This document shows positions 1 to 20,286 of a stretch of DNA of 64,000 bases, in pieces. The stretch is taken from positions 11,811,191 through 11,875,190 of the forward strand of contig NC_088300.1 of the NCBI RefSeq assembly GCF_032854445.1, in the 5' to 3' direction. Origin of the DNA: Liolophura sinensis (lineage: Eukaryota; Mollusca; Polyplacophora; Chitonida; Chitonidae). Each line of letters starts with the position of its first letter. The first letter of the stretch is position 1. Both the position numbers and the translations under genes were made by a program. The notes beneath the pieces were generated by a model that was not told the DNA's origin, ran no database searches, and was given only the letters and a program-made list of their open reading frames with translations.

Positions 1-448
1 CTGCTCATCCAAAAGTATAAGTCTCTCACAAAGGTCGTCTCCAAGAAGTTCTGGGCTGATATGGGAGACGAGAAACCTTAAAGCCTCCTGACAATTCGCC
101 TCCAGTTGAGAACAGTAGTATGGACAAAGACCGGGAAACTGCTTGGTTTCCATCTTCCCCTCAGCTGAGAATACATGCGCTGCGTACGGGCAACATGGCT
201 GGCACATCAAATCATGGACAGGCTGCTGACAGCGGTCTAGATTGCGAGATTTAAGCTCTTTGGAAATATTCAGGAAGTTTGCCAGGATACTTCTGTCCTG
301 TTCTTCGGAACAGCAATTTGAGTCTGTGTACTCGGTACAGGACGGCTGCCATCTTGGTTTGGATGGGGCGCTGAAATCCAGGCACTGTGGATGAGATTTG
401 AACGAGGACTTGTAAGAGAAGGTACACCCCTGCCCTGCTTGTCATCTT
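1..448 (-). CDS. HHIPL: HHIP-like protein, N-terminal exon (partial, runs off left edge)
   Basis: Minus-strand coding exon still open at base 1. It carries a folate-receptor-like cysteine-rich domain: HPQCLDF, then CCSEEQ, CQPCCPYAAH, FPGLCPYYC and ANCQEAL. These align block by block with the first exon of the complete HHIP-like gene at 14841-15800 (HPQCLDF, CCTSVED, CQPCSPYAAH, FPGLCENYC, RQCHEAL), so this is a tandem paralogue. Family members are secreted or cell-surface proteins with a folate-receptor domain followed by a glucose/sorbosone dehydrogenase-type propeller. A Met with a good signal-peptide core (VYLLLQVLVQ) starts at base 445, but it is one frame off from HPQCLDF. Either one extra base lies near 380-395, or the signal comes from an upstream exon. 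In the domain frame a TGA lies just upstream of about base 440. The propeller part lies outside the window. Confidence 0.85.
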
Positions 449-829
449 ACCTTCGGAAATGTGAAAAAATAATTAACTTTTTACCAGTCCTGCTGTTCCA
501 TAAATTCATTTGTTAAAAGCCCCAAGCCTTCATTCCCCACGCCAGCTGTAGAATATGTTATATCAGCCTATATATTTGCCGATCTGTTGATCAAATTGTT
601 CTATAAATAGAAAGTGAGGCCCACATGCTGGACGTTGATATTGCCTTAGGGCTGAGAATATATAAAACTGTTAAATGACAATCAGTCGCAGCACATCTAG
701 ACATCTAATTACCATGAATGGTAGGGACAGCTAGCTGGTTGAGATTACCATTTATGCATTCTTTTACTGCCTATTTAAGATTCACCTATTCTGAGCTTTG
801 AGTTTGTCGGACCCCAATGACACCCGGAT

Positions 830-1230
830 TAGTGTTTTTCTTTCTTTAAGTTTGTGTTCTTTATTTAAATCGAATCATAACAATAAGACAAAAATGAACT
901 TATTATAGTAACTTGTTAATTTTGAAAATTTAGGTCTACCAATTGTCAAACGCTAATAGGTGGCTTAGTTATAGATGTGAAATGTATATGTGTAATATCT
1001 GTCCTCGGACTGGTTTGATTTATTTATTTATTTGATTGGTGTTTTATGCCGTACTCAAGAATATTCTCTTATACGATGACGGCCAGCATTATTTTGGGAG
1101 AAATGGCCTATATATCCTTGGTAAGATACAGCAATAGAATATTTGAGGAAAAGTTCATCGTGAATGTTTCGCTGTCCTGCAACCACGTCGCGATGCTATC
1201 GTGACCGCCAAGACCTGGACTTAAAACACA
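830..1230. repeat. Duplicated block, copy 1
   Basis: Similar to 1955-2300: GACAAAAATGAACTT, AACTTGTTAATTTTGAA and ATTGTCAAACGCTAATAG here match GACAAAAACGAACTT, AACTTGTTACTTTTGAA and ATTGTCAAACGTAAATAG there. AAGTTCATCGTGAATGTTTC also matches AATTCATCGTGAATGTGTCG. It carries a SINE fragment that copy 2 lacks at that position. Confidence 0.7.
1020..1105 (-). mobile_element. SINE family A fragment (core and tail)
   Basis: Reverse copy of the tail and core: TTATTTGATTGGTGTTTTAT, GCCGTACTCAAGAATATTCT, ACGGCCAGCATTATTTTGGG. The tRNA head is absent. It sits inside the longer duplicated block at 830-1230. Confidence 0.75.
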
Positions 1231-1954
1231 CGACCTCATTGATCAAATCTCTTATGCCTTCAGCAAGTGCTTTGTAGAGGAGAGGGACACGAGTGTTTTG
1301 TAGTTATCCCGATAAGACCACAGGGTATTAAATTAAAATGACTGAAACACAACAGACAGAAAAACGTTGATTGACGCTTGGGTCGATTTTGCAATTCTAC
1401 TTGCTGCCATTCTGTCCGATCTGCCAGCGCGAGCAAACTCTTCCAATCTATTCGTGGAGCATGACTCGACGTATCATTCTAATATTTGCAATAACCGAAG
1501 ATCATGTTTGTAAATTTATACTGGTCATTCCCTTATAGCTGTACCAGGAAAGAGTTAACGTTAATATAGTAGTCTGTAAACCGCATTTAAACAAGTAAAA
1601 TGAAGACCACTTGCGACAAAAGGTTTGCGCCTGGAACCTCGATTTCCTCTACCTATACCCTGATTATAGAAGTGAAAAATTCTTAAACACCGTGTAATCA
1701 ATGAACTATCTGTAATGTTACATACTGTGTTTAAGAATATGTCAACCTTTCAGGAACTTCATCAGGAAACGTGGTCAGTCATGGAGCTGTATTCACTCTT
1801 CAGTATGACCGCCTTCAATGTGCGTGGCGGAAATTAAATATTCCTATATATGAAATATCATCGAAATAAGAAAGACCATTTCTTGGTCAAGTATTTAAAT
1901 TTTTTAGAAAGAGGTTTCCAAGTTTGGCATTCCGGAGATTTACATGTTTTTAAA

Positions 1955-2297
1955 TGTTGTTCTTTATCGTACCGACTGGTTTGTGATTTTCAGGTAAATA
2001 ATATCCAAGAATTAACCCTAACTAAAATTAGTTTATATCGAATTATTACATTAAGACAAAAACGAACTTCCTGTAAAAACTTGTTACTTTTGAAGATATA
2101 ACTATTGTCAAACGTAAATAGATGGCTTAATTATAGGTATGAAACTCTGGTGGATCAGATCGGACAGCACGGAGTAACCCCCCTTGGCAAGATACCCGGA
2201 CTGGGTGAAGCTGAATCATTATGCCTTTGATGAGATAGAGTAATAATATTTCATGGAAAATTCATCGTGAATGTGTCGCTGTTTTACAGCAACTATC
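1955..2297. repeat. Duplicated block, copy 2
   Basis: Partner of 830-1230 with roughly 75-80% visible identity in the shared parts. It ends directly at the tRNA head of the SINE at 2298. No coding potential is convincing in either copy. Confidence 0.7.
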
Positions 2298-2555
2298 GGG
2301 GGGGGCCTCCGTGGCCGAGGTGGTTAGCGCGCCAGCGCGGCGAAATAACCCAGTAGCCTCTCACCAATGCGGTCGCTGTGAGTTCAAGTCCAGCTCATGC
2401 TGGATTCCTCTCCTGCCGTGCGTGGGAAGGTCTTCCAGCAGCCTGCGGATGGTCGGGGATTTCCCCCGAGCTCTGTCTGGTTTCCTCCCACCATAATGCC
2501 ATCGTATAAGTGAAATATTCTTGAGTAAAACATCAATCAAAGAAAAAAATAAATT
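2298..2555 (+). mobile_element. tRNA-headed SINE, near full length (family A)
   Basis: The head has a Pol III A box (TGGCCGAGGTGGTTAGCGC) and B box (GTGAGTTCAAGTCC), as in tRNA-Leu/Ser-type genes. A central domain (AGCCTGCGGATGGTCGGGGA, TTTCCTCCCACCATAATG, AGTGAAATATTCTTGAGTA) and a short A-rich tail (CAATCAAAGAAAAAAATAAA) follow. It is the reference copy for the fragments listed below. The conserved core resembles molluscan V-SINE/RUDI-type elements, from memory only. Confidence 0.85.
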
Positions 2556-2639
2556 ATCTTTTTATTACTGTGAATGAATCTATCCTTCTCCAAACCATAG
2601 AATTGGCTGAGTGCTGGAAATATAAGTGTCCTACGCTCC

Positions 2640-2845
2640 TACGCTACAGAAGTGACTGAGAGTGTTTGAAATGAGGTGTGTCCTACACACTCACTTCTCG
2701 TGCTTTTTTCCAACCACAGAAGTGACTGAGAGTGTTAGAAATGAGGTGTGCCCAACACACTCACCTCTCGTGCCTTCTTCAAACCACAGAAGTGACTGAG
2801 AGTGTGAGAAATGAGGTGTGTCCTATACACTCAGCCCTCGTGCCT
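2640..2845. repeat. Minisatellite, about 64-bp unit, three to four copies
   Basis: Unit contains CACAGAAGTGACTGAGAGTG and GAAATGAGGTGTG, then CACACTCACCTCTCGTGCC. Read on the minus strand, each unit includes GAGAGGTGAGTGTG, which matches a splice-donor consensus. Confidence 0.85.
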
Positions 2846-2959
2846 TCTCCAAATGACAATTGTTTGAGAGTGCTGTTAAAACTGTACACATGCTGGACTC
2901 GTTTATACGTATCGAAGCTGTATTCATCCAGTAAACTATCTATTAGATGCTATAGGTTA

Positions 2960-3375
2960 TCTTAGTAGTACAATTGACATACTATAGACAATGTGCACCT
3001 CCAGTAAGGTATCTTAATAGTAGAACTGTGACACGGCAAAGACAATGTACACCTGCAGTAGGGTATCTTAATAGTACAACTGCGACATGCTGTAGACGAT
3101 GTGCACCTGCATTAAGGTATCTTAATAGCAGAACTGTGACATTCTGTAGACGATGTACACCTGTGGTAAGGTATCTTAATACTAGAAATGGGTTATACTG
3201 CAGGCGATGTGCACCTGCTGTAAGGTACAGGTACAAATGTGACATACTGTAGACGATGTACACCTGCTGTAAGGTACAACTGTGACATATTGTAGGCGAT
3301 GTACACCTGCTGTAAGGTACAACTGTGACATATTGTAGGCGATGTGCACCTGTTGTAAGGTATAACTGTGACATT
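2960..3375. repeat. Minisatellite, about 52-bp unit shortening to about 42 bp, eight or so copies
   Basis: Unit contains GTAGACGATGTGCACCTGCA, GTAAGGTATCTTAATAG and AACTGTGACAT. The last three copies lack the TATCTTAATAG segment. Long repetitive frames on both strands arise from it and are not genes. Confidence 0.9.
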
Positions 3376-3639
3376 CTGCAACCAAGAACATATGTATCAA
3401 GGGGGTATAGAAGATAGGTGATTTTGAGGGCAAAAAACGTGATAGAGATATATTCCTGTTTTTCCCCAGTATGTCTAGAACAATGTACTCACCCGTTTAA
3501 TATAATGAAGCAAGAATTTTCAACATCTATCAACAGAGAAATGTCGAGAAAACGTGGAGTGAATCAATTCAGCTTTCATACCCACTCCACTAACCATTGC
3601 AACTTTGACACTCATTAGATTTTGAGGAATCCATGGCCC

Positions 3640-4335
3640 AGAACCACGAATCTGACTTAAGGTGATCTAATTATGAAGCTGACAGACTAATCTAATTATG
3701 AAGCTAACCTAGGGTGAGATGATTCTGAAGGTGACTTAGGCTGAGCCAAACATGAAACCGACTTAGGCTGAACTGCTCCTGAAGACTGATATAATTCTGA
3801 ATCCAGCTTAGGCTGAGCAAATTCTGAAGCTAACTAAATCTAAGTTACTCTCGAAGTCGACTTGGGCTAAATTAATTCTGAATCTGAGCTAATTCTGAAG
3901 CAGACTTAGGCTGCCCTAATTCTGAATCTGGGCTAATTCTGAAGCAGACTTAGGCTGCCCTAATTCTGAATCTGAACTAATTCTGAAGCAGACTTAGGCT
4001 GCCCTAATTCTGAATCTGAGCTAATTCTGAAGCAGACTTAGGCTGCCCTAATTCTGAATCTGAGCTAATTCTGAAGCAGACTTAGGCTGCCCTAATTCTG
4101 AACCTGAGCTAATTCTGAAGCAGACTTAGGCTGCCCTAATTCTGAAGCTGAGCTAATTCTGAAGCAGACTTAGGCTGCCCTAATTCTGAATCTGAGCTAA
4201 TTCTGAAGCAGACTTAGGCTGCCCTAATTCTGAAGCTGAGCTAATTCTGAAGCAGACTTAGGCTGCCCTAATTCTGAATCTGAGCTAATTCTGAAGCAGA
4301 CTTAGGCTGCCCTAATTCTGAAGCTGAACTAACAG
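3640..4335. repeat. Minisatellite, about 44-bp unit, eleven or so copies plus degenerate edge
   Basis: Core unit reads TTCTGAAGCAGACTTAGGCT then GCCCTAATTCTGAATCTGAG. Copies from about 3890 to 4330 are nearly identical; those before 3890 are degenerate, so the array has expanded recently at its right side. Confidence 0.92.
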
Positions 4336-4555
4336 CTTCAGATTTCTCTTCTCTCCCAGTTCATTGGGATGTAGCGGCAATAAGCCATCGACAACACTCG
4401 TATCAGGGGTTACGTCCCCTTTGATAGTTGATCTCTCACCAGTATGATGTATCTACGTCACACATGGGCATGTTCGTGAGTAATTTACCAAAAGTCGATG
4501 GATTACACAGGAACATATACTGCCTTATTACATGTACTAGGCAGATGAGATAGAA

Positions 4556-4727
4556 GGTTTGTTTATTTGTTTGATTGGTGTTTTACGCTGTACTCAAGAA
4601 TATTTCACTTATACGACGGCGGCCAGCATTATGGTGGGAAGAAACCGGGCGGAGCCCGGGGGAAACCCACGAACACCCGCAGGTTGCTGACAGACTTTCC
4701 CACTTACGGCCGGACATAGTAGGTAAC
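4556..4727 (-). mobile_element. SINE family A, head truncated
   Basis: Reverse copy with well preserved core (GTACTCAAGAATATTTCACT, GGCCAGCATTATGGTGGGAA, ACCCGCAGGTTGCTGACAGA). The tRNA head is missing beyond GGCCGGA. Confidence 0.8.
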
Positions 4728-4835
4728 CATCACAATAATCATGTTGCTCATGTCATGTTAAAATTTAAAACAGTCTGAGCTAAATACTTTGCTATTAGGG
4801 TTTCATGATACTGCTTCTTCAATACATACGCACCG

Positions 4836-5215
4836 GCCACGATGGCTCAGTGGATAGAGCGTCTGCTTCTGGGGGGGTGGGGGGAGGGGGATACATCCAG
4901 AGTCAATCGTGGGTCTAACATCTTAAAAACAGGAAGTTGTAGCTTCCTCGCTTGGCGTTCAGCGTTAAAGGGATAGTGCAACGACTGGTTGACTCGTATA
5001 AGTATAGTGGCTCGGGTGGGGCGCCTTACTTGTCTTCGTCTCAGTGAAGCCGCTCTAGATAAAAGAGCGGTGGTAATCCGTCCTGCAACTAGGAGGCACA
5101 TTACATGTACATGCACTCTAGGGACTCCGCAGTCGTCATATGACTGAAAAATTGTTAGGTCAGACGCTAACCCCAAGCACTTACTCACTCACTCACTCCC
5201 TCACTCAAAACATTA
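4836..5215 (+). mobile_element. Second SINE family (family B), tRNA-like head and ACTC tail
   Basis: The head GGCCACGATGGCTCAGTGGATAGAGCG... contains a good Pol III A box. An unrelated body (TTGGCGTTCAGCGTTAAAGG, GATAGTGCAACGACTGGTTG) follows, and the 3' end is a simple repeat (ACTCACTCACTCACTCCCTC). No tRNA cloverleaf can be closed and the B box is weak, so it is a SINE and not a tRNA gene. Only one copy is in this window. Confidence 0.65.
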
Positions 5216-6061
5216 TGGCAAAAACAAATTCCTTCCACTCAGAAGAGACATGCTACATATCTTTTTGAACAAAATATTCAGCATGAAACACCGTGGTGTT
5301 GCAGCTGTTTTTATATACATGCTTTCACAACAAAAATATGTGAACATAAAACGTAAAATACCCATATTAAAATATGGCGTTAATAATACACATTAAATGA
5401 CACATATTTAAAATCCAAACTGTGTATTTCATCAGTTGTTCCTCTCACACATATTTAACCATCAGCGTAAATCCTAAGCTGGGAAGAAAGGAGAAGGCTA
5501 AAGATAGTTCTGCAAAGGCACTTCACCAATGATGCATGTCCATCCTCTTAGACCAGATGAGTGGTCTCCGCCAAGAAAATCCGCTTCAGAGGTCAATATG
5601 CACACATTTTAGGAGTACTCCTACATTGTATATAGTCCCGCATGGAGCGGCTCAACAAATCGGTTTAAGTGTCTTTGAAAGCACAGCGAACATGTACAGC
5701 ATTATTGTGGTTATCTTCCATAAGTCTAACTTTACACAACAAGGTCTTCATATCGTGTGCTGTGCCACACTTTGGCTACTCTGTTAAGATGCAACACTAA
5801 CCGCAGTGCTTTTGTTCGGACAATATTTCACTACTACTGTTGACCTCACAGACCATGAAATGGTATGTTTCCACATTCGTCATCAGGCACCTGCATCAGG
5901 TGCCTCATCACAGGAAACGCCAGAAGAAATCACAATAACATAGCGCATAAAAAGACACACGAAATCACGACTTTCCAAGCTTTTCTCAAACATGGCTTTC
6001 CACTGGTATCTGAAACATGAAAAGCATGCATTTAGTTTTTAGTAAATGATATAACTCAAGC
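5216..6061. other. No gene seen
   Basis: AT-rich unique sequence between the family B SINE and the LINE fragment. An 83-codon open frame at 5536-5787 has no recognisable motif and no splice context. Confidence 0.5.
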
Positions 6062-7182
6062 TTCAACTGCACTCGATTTTACTCTTTTTGCAGACGACAC
6101 CAGCTTATTTCTTTCTTCTAATAAAACCTCTCATGTGTTTGAAATTGTGTCTCAGGAACTGGTCAATGTGCAAAATAGATTATCATTAAAATGTGCAAAT
6201 AGATTATCACTACACACATCCAAAACTAAATGCATGGTTTTTCTTCCTTCTAGACATCATGGCAGTAATACGCAGCTACTAGAGTTAAATAATGTTTTAA
6301 TACAGCAGGTTTCAAAGAATTCAAATTCCTAGGGATTGTACTAAATGACAATCTGGACTGGACGCCTCATATCAATTACATATGTTCTAAAGTTTCTCGA
6401 AACATCGGTCTCATTAAACATATCTCATCAAGTGTTAATAAATCTACCCTTATGACACTATACAATTCCCTGATCTATCCCTACTTGTCTTATGCCAATG
6501 ACCTTTGGGGAAATACATACCCCTCACATTTATCACCACTTTTTCTCCTCCAAAAGCTCATTGTCCAAATCATATCACACGCACCACGGCGTGCACATAC
6601 AGCACCTCTCTTCAAACAGTTAAACATTCTAACATTCTCCCAAATAAACCGGTACTTAATGGCCTTGTGGGCATACAAATCTATCCATCAACCATTCCTA
6701 CTTACTATTGCTTTCAGGGCCCACTCCACCTGTCTTAGGGATATTCACCAATATCCAACAAGGAGTCAATCATTAAACCTTGACCAGTGATTTTTTCGCA
6801 CAAAGTTGCCTAGATATACGATTAAATGCATTACCCCTCGAGTGTGGAACAGTCTCCCAAATACATTAAAAACGCATCAGTCTATCTCAAGCGCATAGTA
6901 AAAGATTATCTCTTGGCATAATAGTACTGGGCAAGTAAGCAAGTGTGACAAATTTTTCATTTTATCTATATAGTATAACTCTTATGTGTACCTAAATATG
7001 ACCAAACACCGACTATGTCGTGCTCTTTCTTTTTTTTAAAAATATATATCCCTCCAGGGATAAAACAAGCCTGAAATAGGCTTTATTCCCGCTGTAAATT
7101 AAGACGGTGTGTAACTATGTCCATAATTATTGTTTGGGTGGATAGAAGAAAGAAAGAATAAAAGAAGGAAAGAAAGAAAGCA
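6062..7182 (+). mobile_element. Non-LTR retrotransposon (LINE), 5'-truncated 3' end, decayed
   Basis: The block begins inside a reverse transcriptase at LFADDTSLF, the catalytic FADD box. It continues through SKTKCMVF, FKFLGIVLNDNLDWTPHI, LYNSLIYPYLSYANDLWGN, SPLFLLQK, RAHTAPLFKQLNILTFSQIN and LPLECG. The pieces fall in different frames with stops between them, so this is a dead copy. It ends with a 3' untranslated stretch and a short A/G-rich tail (GAAAGAAAGAATAAAAGAAG, from about 7147). The domain order and the PYLSYANDLWGN motif fit CR1/Jockey-like LINEs, but the clade is not certain. Confidence 0.85.
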
Positions 7183-7492
7183 CACTACTTACTTATCACA
7201 TATGAATACAAATATTAGGGCATTCTAAATATGTAATCATTCTTAAAACGCCACAAGGGTGGACAATATTACTCATTTTGCTCTAAGTGGAAAGGGTTTT
7301 CAAGATGCCATCTGTTGGCAAAGAGTATTTAGGTTACAATGACATGGAAATGATCCCTTAATCCCCAAGGGGAGAAAATGGGGATTCAAGATGATCGTCG
7401 TATTTCCCCAATATCATACCACAAAACCAGTGCAGAGAACGGTGTTAATTCTGCTCTCAAATACGACATGCAAAAGTATGACTGTTTCTTCA

Positions 7493-15800
<8,308 letters not shown>

Positions 15801-18565
15801 TGTCCGTTAGTTATTAGATATTCACGGATTTTGATTCAGAAGTAATGGTCTAGTTCACACAAGCACATGCTTACTCGTTTGAATACTAACGGGGTCCTGA
15901 GCGCGAGGAAACTTGATGAAGCTTGGAGGGTTAGAGGTTATAGTTGTAACTTTCCTCGGGAATGTCTTTATCTTAGTAGAACTAAACACGCTGGTCCGAT
16001 AACTTTTGACAGCAGAGAACTGTCTGGCGCCTGTGTTTTTCTGGACCACTGACCTAAGATTTCGCAGACAGGTCATAAAACCACTTGCCCAAGGAAAGTA
16101 ACGTTTACCTTGTGTCCACAAGAGTATGAGGCTGTATACGCAACGAATCTGCTTTACACGGTTGAATTATAGTCCAAATAAGTAAAATGATCGCCTGTAT
16201 GACTCGTTGAGCAAAACTAGGTCCGTATGTTACATAGTTAATTGGGATCACTGGGTACTGTTTACACGGAGGTTGTTGCTCACTTCACGCTGAGGAGCAC
16301 TTAAGATAGCTTGTTGATAAGTGAGGAACGGGAGTCATCTCACCATTTCCAGCACAGAACTGTTAGAAGTTTGCATGACTGTGCAGAATCTAAGCGTTTA
16401 CGCAGCTTCCACATTAAGTGGACTGTTGCATAAAGCTTTCAGCTTATCTATAAGAGTTAGACCCGCGTTGAGCTCTTGTAAACCTTAGTGAAATATCTCT
16501 CCCCTTCTAAGTATACGCTATAATCTCACTCTCATTCCCCAACCCCCTCCACCCCCCTCCCCCCACTCCCACCCCCAACATCCCACCCATCGAACACTCT
16601 AGGGCTGTAGGTTTACAGCATATTGCAGGCCCAGTACTCCCCAGGGGCTGCTAATAGAGGCTACTATTGACACTAAGAACTATTACAAGCATTCATGTGA
16701 GGTGTTATATTTTTAGTGCTCTTGTACTGTTCACTATTTACACATTATAGCCTTGTTATATATTGCTTTAGGAGCTGATATTAATGGTTTCTTTGAGATG
16801 TGATTCAGTGACCGGGAATGGTCCATTTTTGGTTGAGGAACAGTACATGAATATCCACAGAAACACAATAATTTGTAAATTTTATGGGCTGACTTCAACA
16901 TTACATTGTCATCTATGTCTCCTGTCAGGATTAAAATCTCACTGTAACAACAAGTGTTTTAGCAACCTCTCCGATTTTAGTGATATTAAGTACACGTATA
17001 TATCCCGGCTATAGATCCAACGCATTTTTATTTGCTGGCCAAGGCATTAACCTACATTTATATTTTATGCAGTGCCCGGTATGGTGCTTGGCTAATTACT
17101 TTACACATACTGGTCGAAAGTACTCACAGTTTTTTTTTCTGTATAACTGGGCGGTGTGTCCAAAGAATCAGTTTTTGGTCCATTACTTTATCATTACTTT
17201 ATCACATAATTATAATTACATGTATTTCTGATGGCATAGAATGTGATTTGTAATATATGAGGTGAGGACAAATCTCTTTCTACTCAAATTAATGAAAGAA
17301 GAAAACGAACGGCAGAATAAGTCGTTACTTGCATCGCCTATATATTATGATCAAGCAGTGGTGAATTACTGTTTAAGGACCATAAATTTGTTTGCAGGAT
17401 CATTTTTCACTTCTACGACGACGGTCAGGTTTAAGAGAGAAATGCAGGAGTAAATCTTCGGCCTTTTTGTCAAGTTACCTACATTAACATACAACTGACG
17501 AACTGTCACAAACAATGACAAGCCATGCCAAGATAAGGAATGATTATATATCTAGTTTAGGCATAACTGAAACGCCATGCACTTGACGGTGACGTTTAAA
17601 CCCTATAAGGGGGAGGTCAGGCTCGGGGGAAACCTCACGACCATCCGCAGGTTTCAAATTTATTAACAGAGCGTGGATGCCTTTAATTGGAGACATATAA
17701 TATAAGTACTGGTTTGTTGAAGTTTGGTTATACTGGCAGCGTTAATAAAAAAAAATGCAACGCTTTTAAACAGCGTGTAGAATACATTATGTATGACAAC
17801 TTGATACCTTCGATATTTGACTGTGGGAATTTGTGTAGTTAATCAGAGTAAAGTAATAAATGGAGTATACAATTGTATTCTCGTCAACTAAGGGTCGAAA
17901 CAGGTCGTCATGGTAGATCTCCAGAGAAATATGACGCTTTGTCAGCTTTGTAATTTGAACGAGTATCACTATTTGTCACTCCACAAAGATTATATCAAGC
18001 CTTATTCTGGTAAAAAAAAACGGCATTTTAAAATGTATTCAGCTCTTTGCAGTCCACAAAAAAGTGTTTTACGATGTATTACGCCACACAAGACTATTAT
18101 TTCCGTACTTTAGATTTTTTTATTTTTTTGTTTGCTTATAGAAAACCTAAACTACCCTCTACTGATATATTATACTGACCATTATATATGTGTCTGCATG
18201 AATTTATGAATGTGACGAGGAGTGAATGAGCTCAAATCTAATACACTTGAACATACTGTTTTAAAGTAAGTGATCAGCTAACTTAATTTATTTACGAAAT
18301 AACACATTTAAGACATCAAAACCCTATATAAGCACTGTCTGTTGACCGCCTATTGTCACTAATACTACACGAAAAGTCGAACAGGGAAAATCTCACCGAG
18401 GATGACTATTAAAATACATGCCTTCATGAATAAAGATGTACAGGCCAGATTTACACGTAAAAGCCTGCCTACAGGCTTTCCAGTAATTAACGTACGATAC
18501 CATTATGGGCTTTCGTGGTAGGCCTACCAGTATGCAGATGAACTATTCATTAAATGGACAAGAAA
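15801..18565. other. No gene seen; presumed 5' region of HHIPL and intergenic DNA
   Basis: Sequence upstream of the HHIPL start codon. It contains a C-rich stretch at about 16533-16585, one SINE remnant and AT-rich unique DNA. Open frames at 15855-16121 and 16784-17253 show no domain, no splice structure and no coding bias. Confidence 0.5.
17608..17652 (-). mobile_element. SINE family A, very short core remnant
   Basis: Only the core piece CTCGGGGGAAACCTCACGAC CATCCGCAGGTTT is recognisable; neither tail nor head is present. Confidence 0.4.
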
Positions 18566-18567
18566 AC

Positions 18568-18650
18568 CAGGGGCCACTCTCATAAAGCGTCCTACGACAT
18601 TTTTCTTATTGTACATTTGTTGTACGATTTTTTGTTTGTCGCTATTAACA
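18568..18650. mobile_element. Half of a MITE-like element
   Basis: GGGGCCACTCTCATAAAGCG, TCCTACGACATTTTTCTTAT, TGTACATTTGTTGTACGA match the left half of the elements at 8824 and 9777. The right end is not found. Confidence 0.5.
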
Positions 18651-18698
18651 TGCAATTGTCCTTTAGACGACAGATTCGCTCTGGGTAGCGTATTCAAC

Positions 18699-19213
18699 CA
18701 ATCACAGTCTTTAATTTGCAAGTACTTATTCCTGTAGGAAAGATCTTCACATGAAGACTTGCTGGGCGGGGCCAAGCAAACCGTCACATATGCTGATTGA
18801 CAAGTCTTAGGCGGGAAACGTCAGATTGAAATTAGCACAAGTCAATCAAACACCTGCACGGTATTTTGTTCCTGACTGGCAGATTACAACAGTAAAGCAC
18901 GCGAGTAAAAGTGCGTATTGTTATCTAGAACAGCCAGTCAGTCGTCTAAACCGGATAGAGGCCATTAAGAAACATCTTCGTATAGGTTAGAGTTCATTAT
19001 GTTTAAACGACTGATTACGCTATGCCAATTTACTCGCGTGCTATACTCCCACAATGATGTAATCATAGGTTTGCTGGCTTTGCAGGCGTTTGATTGTGTT
19101 AATTTCAACGTTTCACGCGACAATCGCGTATTGTCAACGGTTTGCTTGGCCCCGCCCAGCAAGTCTTCATGTGAAGATTTTTTCCTACAGAAATAAGTAC
19201 TTGGAAACTAAAG
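18699..19213. repeat. Foldback element, long inverted repeat with ~215-250-bp arms
   Basis: Left arm from AATCACAGTCTTTAATTTGC is mirrored by the right arm ending GACTGTGATTCG. The best-conserved part, GAAGACTTGCTGGGCGGGGC plus CAAGCAAACCGT, is identical at 18753-18784 and, complemented, at 19137-19168. GCACGCGAGTAAA also pairs with TTTACTCGCGTGC nearer the centre. No transposase frame is present, so it looks like a non-autonomous foldback element. Confidence 0.8.
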
Positions 19214-20213
19214 ACTGTGATTCGCTGAAAACTAAGGAGCCGTGAAAGTGACATGGTGGAAAAAAAATTGGGGAGAAAAGAAATTTTCTTTGGAAGCGAA
19301 ATTGTTTTTTCTTAAGCCCGAATTAATTGACCAATCATATATGCAATACTAGGGGTTAAGCTATAATCTCATCTATATATACACGTAGGAGGCTACTGCC
19401 TGATCATCAGTGCCATTATGCTTTTGCAAATTAACTGTTGTTTCTTGCAAATTACACTTTCTCAGTCCCAAAACGTCCTTTTAGACGAAGAGGAACGCCA
19501 ACATAATCGCGATTTATAGCGGTTTAATCTCCAACAATATTGGATTATTTTTCATAAAGTAAGCTCTCAACCAAATAATACACTCATATAAGCGACAAGA
19601 TGTCAGCTTATCGCTGCCATCTTTATACTTACACAAAGCTATGGCCTTTGGTCTTATATAGCACGTAGGCCTACATATAGCTCGCCTTAGTGCACCCAGG
19701 CTGCATAAGTACACGTATTCGAATGATGTCTCACATTTAGCTGTTGCAGTTGAGATTGGAAGAAGTCTACTAATTAAGAGCGGGGATGCATACTGTGCTA
19801 TTTATTTTATTAAATCCATATTTGTCTCTTGAAATCTGTTTATTAATAGGCTGTCTCGTTGATAAATGCATTGGGAAATGCACTGCGGACCTAAAACAAG
19901 TGAGGCTGTAGCTTCTTCTTTTAGTACGTAACTGTTTCTGTATAGACTTAGCTATGTTCGTCAAGCAAAGACGTACATGTACATGTAGGCCTATAGTGCA
20001 CAAGCACTGCAGCGTGGCAGCTGAGAGTGATGTGTTCTTCAACGGACTGGAATTGATCCTGTTCTTGATTTAAAATACAAGTTATTTATCTCATGGTAAG
20101 ACCCCAGTCAAAATATTTAGTTATTATTGAGAGATGCTGTGGCTGCCATATCGGTTGTTGATTGCAAACGACTTGTGTTGGACCCATTAAGTCGGGGCTC
20201 TGACTTAATTTAG

Positions 20214-20286
<73 letters not shown>

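Noticed and set aside
2298-2400. Possible tRNA-Leu or tRNA-Ser gene
   Set aside because: A and B boxes are the head of a SINE that continues into the shared core and tail; no mature tRNA ending.
4836-4910. Possible tRNA gene (A box present)
   Set aside because: No acceptor-stem or anticodon-arm closure, weak B box, and a SINE-type body with ACTC tail follows.
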